DNA of 15,254 nucleotides from Anaerolineae bacterium (GTDB lineage Bacteria; Chloroflexota; Anaerolineae; JAAYZQ01). The stretch is from positions 1 to 15,254 of the forward strand of contig JAFGIA010000403.1 of the NCBI GenBank assembly GCA_016929795.1, written 5' to 3'. Both the position numbers and the translations under genes were made by a program. Position 1 is the stretch's first letter; each line of letters opens with the position of its first letter. The notes under the pieces are model-generated. The model ran no database searches. It had not been told where the DNA came from and saw only the letters and a list, made by a program, of their open reading frames with translations. Positions 1 through 7,583 of this stretch are shown here, piece by piece.

Positions 1-2580
1 GGTGGGGAAGGGGCCCTCGTTCAGGGCGCCAAAGAGCCACCCTTTGCCGTCGGTCTTCATGATGAACGGGTCGTTGAACCCCGGATCGCCCGGTGCCTTG
101 GTCGCGGCAAAGTCGGGCACGTCGTACCCCGTCCACTTGCCCTGGGCGGCATCCCACCAGATCAGATCCTTGCCACCGGGCCACGGGTTGCCCTGGCTGT
201 CGGCCGAGCAGCGGTTGTAGATGATGCGGCGGTTGACAGGCCATGAGTATGCCCAGTAGGGATAGGTGCCCAGGCCACCCGGGTCCTTCTGGCCGCGGCG
301 CTTGCTTGCCGGCAGGATATTCCCCTCGCCGTCGGACATTGGATAGAAGTAGCCGGGATAGACCCAGTTGCCGCAGGCGGTCTTGCCGTCGGCACGCAGC
401 TTGCCAAAGGTGTCGAGGAGATCGCCCTTCTTGAGGATCACCACCCCGTTCTCGTCGAGCACGTCCTCCACGACGTAGCCGTTGATCTCGCGTGCGACCT
501 TGGCGATGTCGACCAGGTTGCCGACGACGGGGTGGGCCGGGCCATCGCCATAATCCCACGTAAGGTGCACGATCGGATCGGCAAACGGACCGGGCTCGGC
601 TGCGTACAATTCTTTGAGTTTGAGGGCAACGAGGTTAATGATGTCGTGATCAGGCAGTGCTTCGCCGGGTGCCTCGGCTACCTTGGGACGCCACTGGATG
701 AGGCGGCCACTAGTGACGATGCTGCCTTCTTTTTCCATCGCGTCGGCTGCCGGCAGCACAAACACCTCAGTCTGGATGCTCGCCGGGTCCTTGCCAGGCT
801 CCTGCCAGAAGGCCACCGTCTCGGTCTGGAAAATCTCCTGGATCACCAGCCAGTTGAGCCGTTCCAGCGCCTCGCGCTCAAAGCGGGCGTTCGGCCCGCC
901 GACCGCCGGGTTCTGGCCCAGGAGCCAGGCACCCTCGATCTTGCCGGCGTGCATGTCCTCGAAGAGCTTGATAAAGTAATGATTTGCCGGGCTCTCCGGC
1001 TTGCCCAGATAATCGTAGGCAAAGTCGTTGTCGGCGGTGGCGTACTCGCCCCACCACGCCTTGAGCAGGCTGATCAGGAACTTGGGCTTGTTGGCCCAAT
1101 AGCTCGTCTTGGGCGTTTCCTTTTCGAGATAGTCGGCCAGGGTCGGGTGCTTGACGGCAGTCGGCACGCCGATGTACGCCGGGATGATGTGTGCCAGCAG
1201 TGCCATATCGGTGGAGCCCTGCACATTGCTCTCGCCGCGCAGGGCATTCACGCCACCGCCAGGCCTGCCCGTGTTGCCAAGCAGCAACTGGACCATGGCC
1301 ATCGACTTGACGTTCTGCGAGCCGACGGTGTGCTGTGTCTGTCCCATGGCGTACAGAATGCTGCCCGTCTTGTCTGGCTGGCCAGTGGACCCGAACAGGT
1401 CATAGGCGGCTTTGATCTTGGCCTCGGGGCAGCCGGTGATGGCCGACACGGTAGCAAGATCGTAACGCAAGTAGTGTTTCTTTAAAAGCTGGAACACACA
1501 ATTGGGGTCCTGGAGCGTTTCGTCGCGCAGCGCGACACCATCAGCGTCCGTCTGGTACGTCCAGGTAGCCTGGTTGTAGCTGCCGAACCCATCGCCGTCG
1601 TCATCGGTGAACCCGGAAAAGAGACCAACCGGGTCATCTTCCGTGTCCTGAAATTCCGGGTTGATGAGCGTGGCGGCATTGGTGAAATGAACGACATATT
1701 CCTCGTGATAGAGGTTGTTGTCCATGACGTATTTCATCAAGCCGCCCCAGAAGGCGATGTCGGTGCCGCTGCGGATGGGCACGTAGAGGTCCGCAGTGGC
1801 AGCGGTGCGGGTAAAGCGCGGATCGACGACGATCATCTTGGCCTTGCGTTCGTCGCGCGCCTTGTTCATCCAGGCCATCGACGCCGGGTGGTTTTCCGCG
1901 GCATTTGACCCGTTGATCATGAACACGTCCGAGTTCTTGAGGTCAACCCAGTGATTCGTCATGGCACCCCGCCCGAAAGATGCGGCCAGACCGGCCACAG
2001 TGGCAGAGTGTCATATGCGTGCCTGGTGCTCGATATACACCAGGCCAAGGGCGCGGGCCAGCTTGGTGGCGAGGTAACACTCCTCGTTGTTGTTCGCTGC
2101 ACCGCCCAGGAACGCCATTGCCTGCGTGCGGTTGACCGTCACGCCGTCGGCGTTCGTCTTTTCAAAGGTCCTGTCGCGCACGTCCTTGATCTTGCGCGCG
2201 ATCTGGTCGATAGTCCAGTCCCACTCGACTTCTTCAAACTTGGCCGCGCCGGGTGCACGGTAGAGCGGCTTGTGCAGCCGGCGGTCGCTCTGGGAGAGGG
2301 TGCGGACCGAGATCGACTTGGGGTCGAGAGCGCCCCGGTTGTTGATGTTGTCCGGGTCGCCCTCCGAGTTAATGATGTGGCCGTCGGGGCCGGTCGCGAT
2401 CAACAATCCACAACCACACGAGCAGTAGGGGCAGATGGTCGCCGCCTCGCCAATCGGCTTGTGGAGCGGGAACTGGGGCAAGGTGCCGGCAGCCACTGCA
2501 GTGGCCACACCGGCAGGCAGGAAGATGCCGCCGACTGATGCGCCGGACAGCTTCATAAAGTCCCTTCGCGTTAGCTCCAT
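1..2580 (-). CDS. fdnG: Selenocysteine formate dehydrogenase, catalytic alpha subunit (partial, 3' end outside window)
   Basis: Oxidises formate to CO2 at a bis-molybdopterin (Mo or W) centre and passes electrons to an iron-sulfur subunit, normally on the outer face of the membrane. The N-terminus TRRDFMKLSG is a twin-arginine export signal. CPYCSCGCG at residues 50-58 binds a 4Fe-4S cluster, but the fourth ligand position reads GALDPKS (Asp86) instead of GALCPKG. Residue 190 is an in-frame TGA (2011-2013) in the context HQARI-U-HSATV, followed by FGRGAMTNHW, matching E. coli FdnG around its selenocysteine. The frame stays open from there to the left edge, where PFIMKTDGKG and EGPFP match the FdnG C-terminal region. 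860 codons are visible; E. coli FdnG has about 1015. The ATG at 2580 has AGGAGG 13 nt upstream. A gene caller without Sec decoding would split this gene. The host must encode SelA, SelB, SelC and SelD. Confidence 0.95.
1982..2013 (-). promoter_or_regulatory. SECIS element: UGA (Sec) codon plus downstream hairpin
   Basis: The UGA at 2013-2011 is followed by 18 nt and then the loop GGUCU (1992-1988), flanked by the 6-bp stem GUGGCC / GGCCGC (1998-1993 with 1987-1982, one G-U pair). E. coli fdhF, from memory, has the same GGUCU loop 18 nt after its UGA. This hairpin is the expected binding site for SelB, which delivers Sec-tRNA. The flanking protein match to FdnG supports recoding independently. 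Confidence 0.9.
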
Positions 2581-2705
2581 ATCGTTCTTGATACCTCCTC
2601 GTAATCTTGACGTCTGGACACGCCGACAATCATTTTCTAGCCTGCTCCCTCCTTTCGTATGCCGTCTGACACGGCCTGCCGTCGATCAGTTGCGCCGATT
2701 CACAC

Positions 2706-2753
2706 AAAAAGGGCTCGGCACGCCGCGTAGAACGCAGCAGCCGATCCCCTTTC
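2706..2753 (-). terminator. Intrinsic terminator forming the riboswitch expression platform
   Basis: On the minus strand AAAGGGG-A-UCGGC (2752-2740) can pair with GCCGA-G-CCCUUU, with an inner stem GCUGCG-UUCUA-CGCGGC, ending in UUUUU (2710-2706). The 5' arm contains the AUCGGC strand that the aptamer needs for its closing helix, so the two folds exclude each other. Cofactor binding should therefore prevent termination and turn formate dehydrogenase ON. The direction of control is inference. Confidence 0.8.
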
Positions 2754-2850
2754 CAACTTGGGAGGCGCAGCCGTTTCCCGCTGCACCCTATCGGCCCACC
2801 CACCCTGGAGGCTCTTTTCCCATCCATTGCCTCTGTAGGTACATGGGCTC
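2740..2850 (-). promoter_or_regulatory. Molybdenum/tungsten cofactor (Moco/Tuco) riboswitch aptamer
   Basis: Read on the minus strand, the leader contains AGGGUG, a GCAGC/GCUGC hairpin, then GCGCCUCCC and, four bases on, UUGGAAAGG. As I remember the E. coli moaA leader, it has AGGGCG, a hairpin, CGCCUCCC and CUGGAAAGG in the same order and spacing. The core is closed by GCCGAU (2795-2790) pairing with AUCGGC (2745-2740). A second helix GAGGC/GCCUC (2833-2829 with 2812-2808) and a CCCA/UGGG closing stem lie upstream. The element sits in the leader of a molybdopterin enzyme, where this riboswitch class is known to occur. The core match is visible; the full fold was not computed. Mo versus W specificity cannot be told. 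Confidence 0.8.
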
Positions 2851-2864
2851 GGAGATCGTGACAC

Positions 2865-2884
2865 GGCCGGGCAATCACCCGACC
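2865..2884 (-). other. 5'-end hairpin of the fdnG transcript
   Basis: The predicted transcript begins at about 2884 with GGUCGGG-UGAUUG-CCCGGCC, a 7-bp stem including one G-U pair. It lies upstream of the riboswitch aptamer and may stabilise the 5' end or belong to the aptamer's peripheral structure. Confidence 0.5.
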
Positions 2885-2890
2885 AGCTTT

Positions 2891-2919
2891 ATTATACCAT
2901 GTCTTGATCCATTTGTGAA
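2891..2919 (-). promoter_or_regulatory. Sigma70-type promoter of fdnG
   Basis: TTCACA (2919-2914), a 17-nt spacer and a perfect TATAAT (2896-2891) on the minus strand. The predicted start is near 2884, which gives a leader of about 300 nt containing the riboswitch. Confidence 0.8.
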
Positions 2920-2930
2920 TGGGGTCACAA
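2913..2930. promoter_or_regulatory. CRP/FNR-family operator overlapping the fdnG -35 box
   Basis: A perfect palindrome TTGTGA-N6-TCACAA, matching the CRP consensus TGTGA-N6-TCACA. It overlaps the -35 hexamer, with its centre at about -37. Position and symmetry suggest control by a CRP/FNR-family regulator; activation or repression cannot be decided. It interlocks with another palindrome, ATGGGG-N6-CCCCAT, at 2919-2936. Confidence 0.65.
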
Positions 2931-2939
2931 CCCCATTTT

Positions 2940-2978
2940 CCGGGTCAATTCTTACCCGGCTTGTGAAAAATAACACAA
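2940..2978. promoter_or_regulatory. Upstream inverted repeats: CCGGGT palindrome and a second CRP-like site
   Basis: CCGGGT-N8-ACCCGG lies at 2940-2959, and TTGTGA-N6-ACACAA (one mismatch to perfect symmetry) at 2961-2978. The latter repeats the pattern of the -35 operator 48 bp away, roughly at -85. No U-run follows the CCGGGT repeat on the minus strand, so it does not look like a terminator for the upstream regulator gene. Confidence 0.5.
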
Positions 2979-2992
2979 TCTCGATCAGGCGC

Positions 2993-3643
2993 TTACAGCT
3001 CGATCAACTGCCGCTTGAGTGCATATTTGACCACCTCCGTGCGGTCGTGCAGATCGAGCTTGGACATGAGACTGGTACGATGACCATCGACTGTCTTGGG
3101 GCTGACATGAAGTGCTTCAGCGATCTGTGGCGTCGTGTACCCCTCGGCGACGAGGATCAGGACCTCGCGCTCGCGGTCGGTGAGATGCTCATAGCTGTCC
3201 ATCCATTTACTGCAGGTGCACTCGACATGGGCATCGATCATGATCCTCGCTGCGAAGGGGTGAAGGACTGCACCCCAGCGGTGCAGCCCATGAATCCCTT
3301 CGGCAAGTTCGGCGCCTGCATCCCGTTTCAGGAGGTAGCCCCTGGCGCCAGCGTTCACAGCTTCGAGTACATACTTTGTGTCCTCGTATTGGCTGAGGAT
3401 GAGCACTTTTACGTCTGGAAGCGCCTTGACAATGCGCCGGGTGGCCTCGATACCGTTGACACGCGGCATGGCAATGTCCATCACGACGACGTCTGGTGCC
3501 AGCTCTGTGGCAAGCTGAATGACTTCCAGGCCATCGGCTGCCTGGCCCACGACCTCGATGTCGGGGGCGGCGGCAAGCAGCGCATGCAGTCCATCGCGCA
3601 CCACAGCATGGTCATCAGCCAGCAAAACTCGGATCTTGGTCAT
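2993..3643 (-). CDS. NarL/FixJ-family response regulator
   Basis: Two-component response regulator of 216 residues. The receiver domain (1-120) has acidic residues D10 and D11, phospho-acceptor D56 (VVMDIAMP), S84 and K106. The LuxR-type helix-turn-helix begins at LTDREREVL (about 154) and continues through the recognition segment ending LHDRTEVVKYALK. The start MTKIRV was chosen because a strong promoter lies at 3679-3708 and would exclude the longer reading from 3703. No partner histidine kinase is visible; KdpD belongs with the OmpR-type KdpE next door. The gene lies directly upstream of formate dehydrogenase on the same strand. NarL controls formate dehydrogenase-N in E. coli, so control of this fdnG is plausible but inferred. 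Confidence 0.9.
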   Translation of the reverse strand: MTKIRVLLADDHAVVRDGLHALLAAAPDIEVVGQAADGLEVIQLATELAPDVVVMDIAMPRVNGIEATRRIVKALPDVKVLILSQYEDTKYVLEAVNAGARGYLLKRDAGAELAEGIHGLHRWGAVLHPFAARIMIDAHVECTCSKWMDSYEHLTDREREVLILVAEGYTTPQIAEALHVSPKTVDGHRTSLMSKLDLHDRTEVVKYALKRQLIEL

Positions 3644-3678
3644 CGCCACACCCTGCGCACTGAATAGAAAGCTGGCTG

Positions 3679-3708
3679 ATTGTACCACAGCCGGTCCAGG
3701 CATGTCAA
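3679..3708 (-). promoter_or_regulatory. Strong sigma70-type promoter of the NarL-like regulator
   Basis: TTGACA (3708-3703), an 18-nt spacer and TACAAT (3684-3679), beginning just after the kdpE stop. The predicted start near 3672 leaves a leader of about 29 nt before the ATG at 3643, separating this gene from the kdpDE transcript. Confidence 0.75.
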
Positions 3709-4398
3709 TTACTCCCCGCGCAGTCGATAGCCGACACCGATCTCTGTCAGGATGTAGCTCGGACGAGATGGATCGGGCTCGATCTTGCGCCGTAGGTTGC
3801 TGATGTTCACCTGGAGCAGGTGAATTTCTCCCTCATACCCGGTTCCCCATACCATGCGGAGCAACTGGCGGTGGGTAAGCACCTTGCCTGCGTGCTGTAC
3901 CAGAACCCGCAGCAAGTCGTACTCGGTGGGCGTCAAGGCGATTTCACTCCCAGAAAAGGTCACCTGGCGCCGGGCAAGGTCCATGCTCAGCTCACCTACC
4001 TCAAAAACGGGCTCGCTGGCCGGCTGGGCCACGTGGCGCAGGGCCGCTCTCATGCGGGCCATCAGCTCGGCAGTGCCAAACGGCTTGGTCAAATAGTCGT
4101 CCGCGCCTGCATCGAGAGCAGCTACCTTGGTCGCTTCTTCCTCGTGCACCGAGAGGACAATGATCGGCGTGCGATTCCACTCGCGCAGTTGCCGGGTCAC
4201 TTCAATGCCATCCATGTCGGGCAGCCCCAGGTCGAGGATGATCAAATCCGGCCTGTCGCTCGAGACGGCCTGGAGGGCCTCGCACCCGCTGCTGGCCTCG
4301 TACACGGTATAACCGTGAGCGGTGAGCGACACGCGCAGGAACCGCCGGATTGCCCGCTCGTCGTCTACCACCAGCACGCGCAAGCTGCTTTCACTCAC
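3709..4398 (-). CDS. kdpE: OmpR-family response regulator KdpE
   Basis: DNA-binding response regulator of 229 residues, the usual KdpE length. Receiver domain: acidic pair D12 and D13, phospho-acceptor D56 (LILDLGLPDMDG), S83 and K105 (YLTKPFG). A winged-helix domain follows (about 130-228) with LTPTEYDLL, LLRMVWG and YILTEIGVGYRLRGE, typical of KdpE. The start is GTG and overlaps the kdpD stop as GTGA, so the two are translationally coupled. Its sensor is KdpD immediately upstream. The classical target, kdpFABC, is not in the window; a KimA-like K+ transporter lies in the divergent unit instead. Confidence 0.93.
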   Translation of the reverse strand: MSESSLRVLVVDDERAIRRFLRVSLTAHGYTVYEASSGCEALQAVSSDRPDLIILDLGLPDMDGIEVTRQLREWNRTPIIVLSVHEEEATKVAALDAGADDYLTKPFGTAELMARMRAALRHVAQPASEPVFEVGELSMDLARRQVTFSGSEIALTPTEYDLLRVLVQHAGKVLTHRQLLRMVWGTGYEGEIHLLQVNISNLRRKIEPDPSRPSYILTEIGVGYRLRGE

Positions 4399-7094
4399 CT
4401 CACCACCTCCTCCAGCATGCGGACTGTGTCGTCCAGGGGCAGGACAACGTTGATGGTCGTACCGCCGCCGGGCCGGTTTTCCGCCCAGATCCTGCCACCG
4501 TGCGCCTCGACCAGTCCCTTGGCGATCGACAAGCCCAATCCCGTTCCGGCAACGCTGCTCGGTCGTTGCGCCCGGTAGAACTTGGTAAATATATGGGGCA
4601 GGTCTTCAGGTGCAATCCCAATGCCCCGGTCCGCAACGTGGATCTGAGCCTCGGTGTCGGTGACGCGCACACCGATCTCGATGAGCGATCCCGGCGGAGA
4701 ATACTTTAGGGCGTTATCGATGAGATTCACCAGCACGTGTACCAGCAGCACAAAGTCGAAGGGGACGAGCGGCAAGGCGGGAGGCAGGTCAATCTCAACC
4801 TGCCGGTTTCCGAGCCGCTCGCCGATTTGTTGCAGGGCCGCGCCGATCGCGTCCTGCAGATCCCGCGGTTCACGGTGTATCCGGATGGTTCCTGCTTCCA
4901 GGCGCGTCATATCGAGCAGGTTGCCCACCAGCCGGTTCAGCCGGCCTGCTTCCTCGGCCGCCGTCTCCAAGAGAACCGAGCGTGCTTCGTCATCCATCTG
5001 AACCTGGTCGTCCAGCAGCGTGGTCAACACGCCGGTGATCGACACCAGCGGGGTACGCAGATCGTGCGAGATCGAGTTCAGCAATGCCGTCTGAAGCTTT
5101 TCCGTTACCTCCAGGATCTGCACCTGGCTGGCCGCTTCGGCCAACTGCACGCGCTCGATAGCCACCGCCGCCAGGCTGGCGAACGCCTCCAGCAGCCGGC
5201 GCTGCTCCGGCGTCAGATATCTTCCCTCCGCCGCGGATTGAACGCCGAGCACACCCACCGTCTTCCGGGCGGTCTGGAGGGGTAAGTAGCGGAGCCGGGC
5301 CGTGGCCAGCGTATCTGTGCCTCGCCCGGCCGGATGGGCGTGCTCGAAAGCCCACGTGGCGACGGCTATCTCCTGTTCATCTAGGGGTCGATCGGGGCGA
5401 CCGCCGTACGCACGCAAGGCCCCGCCCTCGGTGGGTTCGGGTAGCAAGATGATCACATCGCGGCCGAAGGTATCCTCCGCGTGCGCGGTCACAGCCTCGA
5501 TCTCTGCCTCGATCCCGGGGGCGACGGCCAGGTCACGGCTGAGAGCGTAGAGCGTGCTGGTTTCCCGCTCGTGGCGGCGCGCGACTTCGACCTGTTCTCG
5601 CACGCGTGCGGTCAAGTTGCTGATGATTAGCCCCACGACCACCAATCCCAGCAAGGTGAGCACGTACTCGGTGTGCTCCACGGCCAGTGTCAGGTAGGGT
5701 GGGATAAAGAAAAAGTCAAAAACCAGCACGCCGAGGACCGCGGCGAGGACCGCGGGGCCGCGGCCCAGGTAGAGGGCGGCCAGGACGACCAATAGCAGGT
5801 AGATCATGACCAGGTTCGTCGGCGCCAGGAACTGGTGCATCACGCTGCTCAACAGGCTGCCTAAAAGAACAAAGATGACGGCCCAGACATACTGGCGCCA
5901 CGACGCCCCGGGGTGAGATTCGCCCGCTTCCAGCGCCGGTCCCACTTCCGGCTCACCACTGATGACATAGACGTCGATCGACCCGCTGGCCTGGACGATC
6001 TGGTCGACCACGGTGCCTTGAAGCAGTTGCTGCCAGCGTGGCGCCAGCGGTTTGCCCACGACGATCTTGGTCACGTTGTGTTGGCGGGCATAGTCAATTG
6101 TCGCCGCCGCCACCGACCGTCCCGATAGGGTGATCGCCCGGCCGCCCAGCTCCTCGGCCAGGTAGAGCGTGCGCGCCACCCGATCGTGATCCTGGCGGCT
6201 CAGGCGCAGGTGGTCGGGTGTCTCGACATAGAGCGCCGTCCAGCCGGCACTCAGCTCACCGGCCAGGCGTCGGGTAGAACGCACCAGCCGGTCGCTGAGA
6301 GGGCCCGGGCCGACGCACACCAACAGGTGCTCGCCGGCCGGCCAGGGGCCGGGGATAGCCTGCCGTCGCATATAAGCCCGCATCTGCTCGTCGACCCGTG
6401 TGGCGGCATAGCGCATGGCCAGCTCGCGCAGGGCGGTGAGGTTGCCCTTGCGAAAGAACTCGCGTGTCGCCCGGCCCGCCGGCTCGAGGACGTGCACTTT
6501 TCCTTCCTCCAGCCGGCGCTGAAGCTCGTCCGGCGGCAGGTCGACCAGCTCGATCTCGGTGTCCTCATCCATCACCTGATCGGGGATCGCGTCGTGCACC
6601 GGCACACCCGTGATCTGGGCCACTGCGTCGGTCTGGCTCTCCACCTGCTGGACGTTAAGCGTGGTATAAACGTTGATGCCTGCCGACAGGATCTCATCCA
6701 CGTCCTGATAACGCCGGGTATGGCGCGTGCCGGGCACGTTGGTGTGAGCCAGATCGTCAATCACCACCAGAGCCGGCCGGCATGCCAGCACCGCGTCGAC
6801 GTCCAGCTCCGGCATCTGTATCCCGCGATATTCCACTCGAGCGGGGGCAAGTTTTTTCATGTCGGCCAGCAGAGCTTCTGTTTCCCGCTGCCTGTGAGTG
6901 GTAACGGCGGCGACGACGACATCGACTCCTTCAGATAGGCGCTGATGCGCCGCCTCCAGCATGGCATAGGTCTTGCCCACGCCGGCTGCGTAGCCGAAAA
7001 AGACCTTTAGCTTGCCCCGAGCCGGCCTGTGTCTGGCGGCCCGCCCCGGCGACAGATCCTCATCGAAATTCTGGCGTCCTGGCGTATCACTCAT
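4395..7094 (-). CDS. kdpD: Osmosensitive K+ channel sensor histidine kinase KdpD
   Basis: Membrane sensor kinase of 899 residues, close to the E. coli length (894), sensing low K+ or turgor and phosphorylating KdpE. Order: N-terminal KdpD domain with Walker A GYAAGVGKT (34-42) and DDLAHTNVPGTRH (113-125); a universal-stress-like domain (about 250-375); a compact membrane block (about 395-500); a GAF-like region (about 520-650); then the kinase core with H box SISHDLRTPL, N box NLIDNALKYSP, G1 DRGIGIAPED and G2 GTGLGLSIAKG. All catalytic boxes look intact. Where E. coli has DELAHSN this protein has DDLAHTN. The start ATG has a G-run only 3-4 nt upstream and a promoter so close that a leaderless message is possible. 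Confidence 0.95.
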   Translation of the reverse strand: MSDTPGRQNFDEDLSPGRAARHRPARGKLKVFFGYAAGVGKTYAMLEAAHQRLSEGVDVVVAAVTTHRQRETEALLADMKKLAPARVEYRGIQMPELDVDAVLACRPALVVIDDLAHTNVPGTRHTRRYQDVDEILSAGINVYTTLNVQQVESQTDAVAQITGVPVHDAIPDQVMDEDTEIELVDLPPDELQRRLEEGKVHVLEPAGRATREFFRKGNLTALRELAMRYAATRVDEQMRAYMRRQAIPGPWPAGEHLLVCVGPGPLSDRLVRSTRRLAGELSAGWTALYVETPDHLRLSRQDHDRVARTLYLAEELGGRAITLSGRSVAAATIDYARQHNVTKIVVGKPLAPRWQQLLQGTVVDQIVQASGSIDVYVISGEPEVGPALEAGESHPGASWRQYVWAVIFVLLGSLLSSVMHQFLAPTNLVMIYLLLVVLAALYLGRGPAVLAAVLGVLVFDFFFIPPYLTLAVEHTEYVLTLLGLVVVGLIISNLTARVREQVEVARRHERETSTLYALSRDLAVAPGIEAEIEAVTAHAEDTFGRDVIILLPEPTEGGALRAYGGRPDRPLDEQEIAVATWAFEHAHPAGRGTDTLATARLRYLPLQTARKTVGVLGVQSAAEGRYLTPEQRRLLEAFASLAAVAIERVQLAEAASQVQILEVTEKLQTALLNSISHDLRTPLVSITGVLTTLLDDQVQMDDEARSVLLETAAEEAGRLNRLVGNLLDMTRLEAGTIRIHREPRDLQDAIGAALQQIGERLGNRQVEIDLPPALPLVPFDFVLLVHVLVNLIDNALKYSPPGSLIEIGVRVTDTEAQIHVADRGIGIAPEDLPHIFTKFYRAQRPSSVAGTGLGLSIAKGLVEAHGGRIWAENRPGGGTTINVVLPLDDTVRMLEEVVR

Positions 7095-7102
7095 TACCCC
7101 CT

Positions 7103-7130
7103 ATTGTACTCTATCTGGCGCCAGGCTCAA
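7103..7130 (-). promoter_or_regulatory. Candidate kdpD promoter with a palindrome in its spacer
   Basis: TTGAGC (7130-7125), a 16-nt spacer and TACAAT (7108-7103). The spacer contains the perfect 10-bp palindrome CTGGCGCCAG (7115-7124). The start would fall within a few bases of the kdpD ATG at 7094, implying a very short or absent leader. Confidence 0.5.
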
Positions 7131-7155
7131 ATTCCGTGCCGGACCCCGCGCTTTC

Positions 7156-7434
7156 TCAGTCGGTGAAACGGCGGTCCTCGCGCGTGGCAGGATCATCCGT
7201 TCGGCCTATCGCCTGTCGGCTTCTCTCGTCGTACGTTTCACTCAGCCACGCGCCCCGGTTGGCACGGAGCCACAGGAAGAGCAGCCCGTACAGCACGGCG
7301 ATGGCGGCCAGGTCGGCCCCTTCGTGGCCTATCGCCGACAGCGGTGCTCTGGCGATCCAGAGACAACCAAGCCCGAACAGGACTACTGCGACCCATGTCT
7401 GCCACCATCTTGGACGCCCATTCTTCTTGACCAT
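7156..7434 (-). CDS. Small two-helix membrane protein of unknown function
   Basis: A 92-residue protein I do not recognise. After a basic start (MVKKNGRPRWW) there are two hydrophobic segments, WVAVVLFGLGCLWIA (about 14-28) and LAAIAVLYGLLFLWLRA (about 42-58), then a polar charged tail of about 30 residues. GAGGGG lies 4 nt before the ATG, which supports real translation. It sits 61 nt upstream of kdpD on the same strand and may be co-transcribed with kdpDE. A role in potassium or osmotic sensing is only a guess from context. Confidence 0.65.
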   Translation of the reverse strand: MVKKNGRPRWWQTWVAVVLFGLGCLWIARAPLSAIGHEGADLAAIAVLYGLLFLWLRANRGAWLSETYDERSRQAIGRTDDPATREDRRFTD

Positions 7435-7531
7435 ATTCCCCTCTCACTCGCAGCAAAAAGGCGGTGCGACCACCGTACAGGCATTGTAACAGGGATCGGC
7501 TCAATTGTGTGTCAAGGAAGCGGCTCAGAGG

Positions 7532-7547
7532 TTCAAGATTTCTTCAA
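7532..7547. promoter_or_regulatory. 11-bp-phased TTCAA direct repeat, candidate KdpE site (minus-facing)
   Basis: TTCAA occurs at 7532 and 7543, exactly 11 bp apart, and TCAA also at 7501 and 7512, again 11 bp apart. OmpR-family regulators such as KdpE typically bind direct repeats with this period. The repeats lie on the side of the minus-strand unit. No binding is shown. Confidence 0.4.
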
Positions 7548-7583
7548 AAGCAGCGCCCGATCCGGGAGGCTGAGCGTCGCTAT

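Noticed and set aside
2571..2633. 20-codon reading frame (MIVGVSRRQDY...) after AGGAGGG, overlapping the fdnG start on the minus strand
   Set aside because: It could be a leader peptide coupled to fdnG, but it is short, has no recognisable attenuation codons, and the fdnG ribosome binding site lies inside it. Not strong enough to call.
2940..2959. Terminator of the NarL-like regulator gene
   Set aside because: The CCGGGT inverted repeat is followed by AAAATGGGG on the minus strand, not a T-run, so it is better read as an operator or unassigned dyad.
2435..3667. 410-residue plus-strand open frame
   Set aside because: It lies antisense to the NarL-like regulator and the riboswitch leader, has no family features, and is explained by GC-rich codon bias on the other strand.
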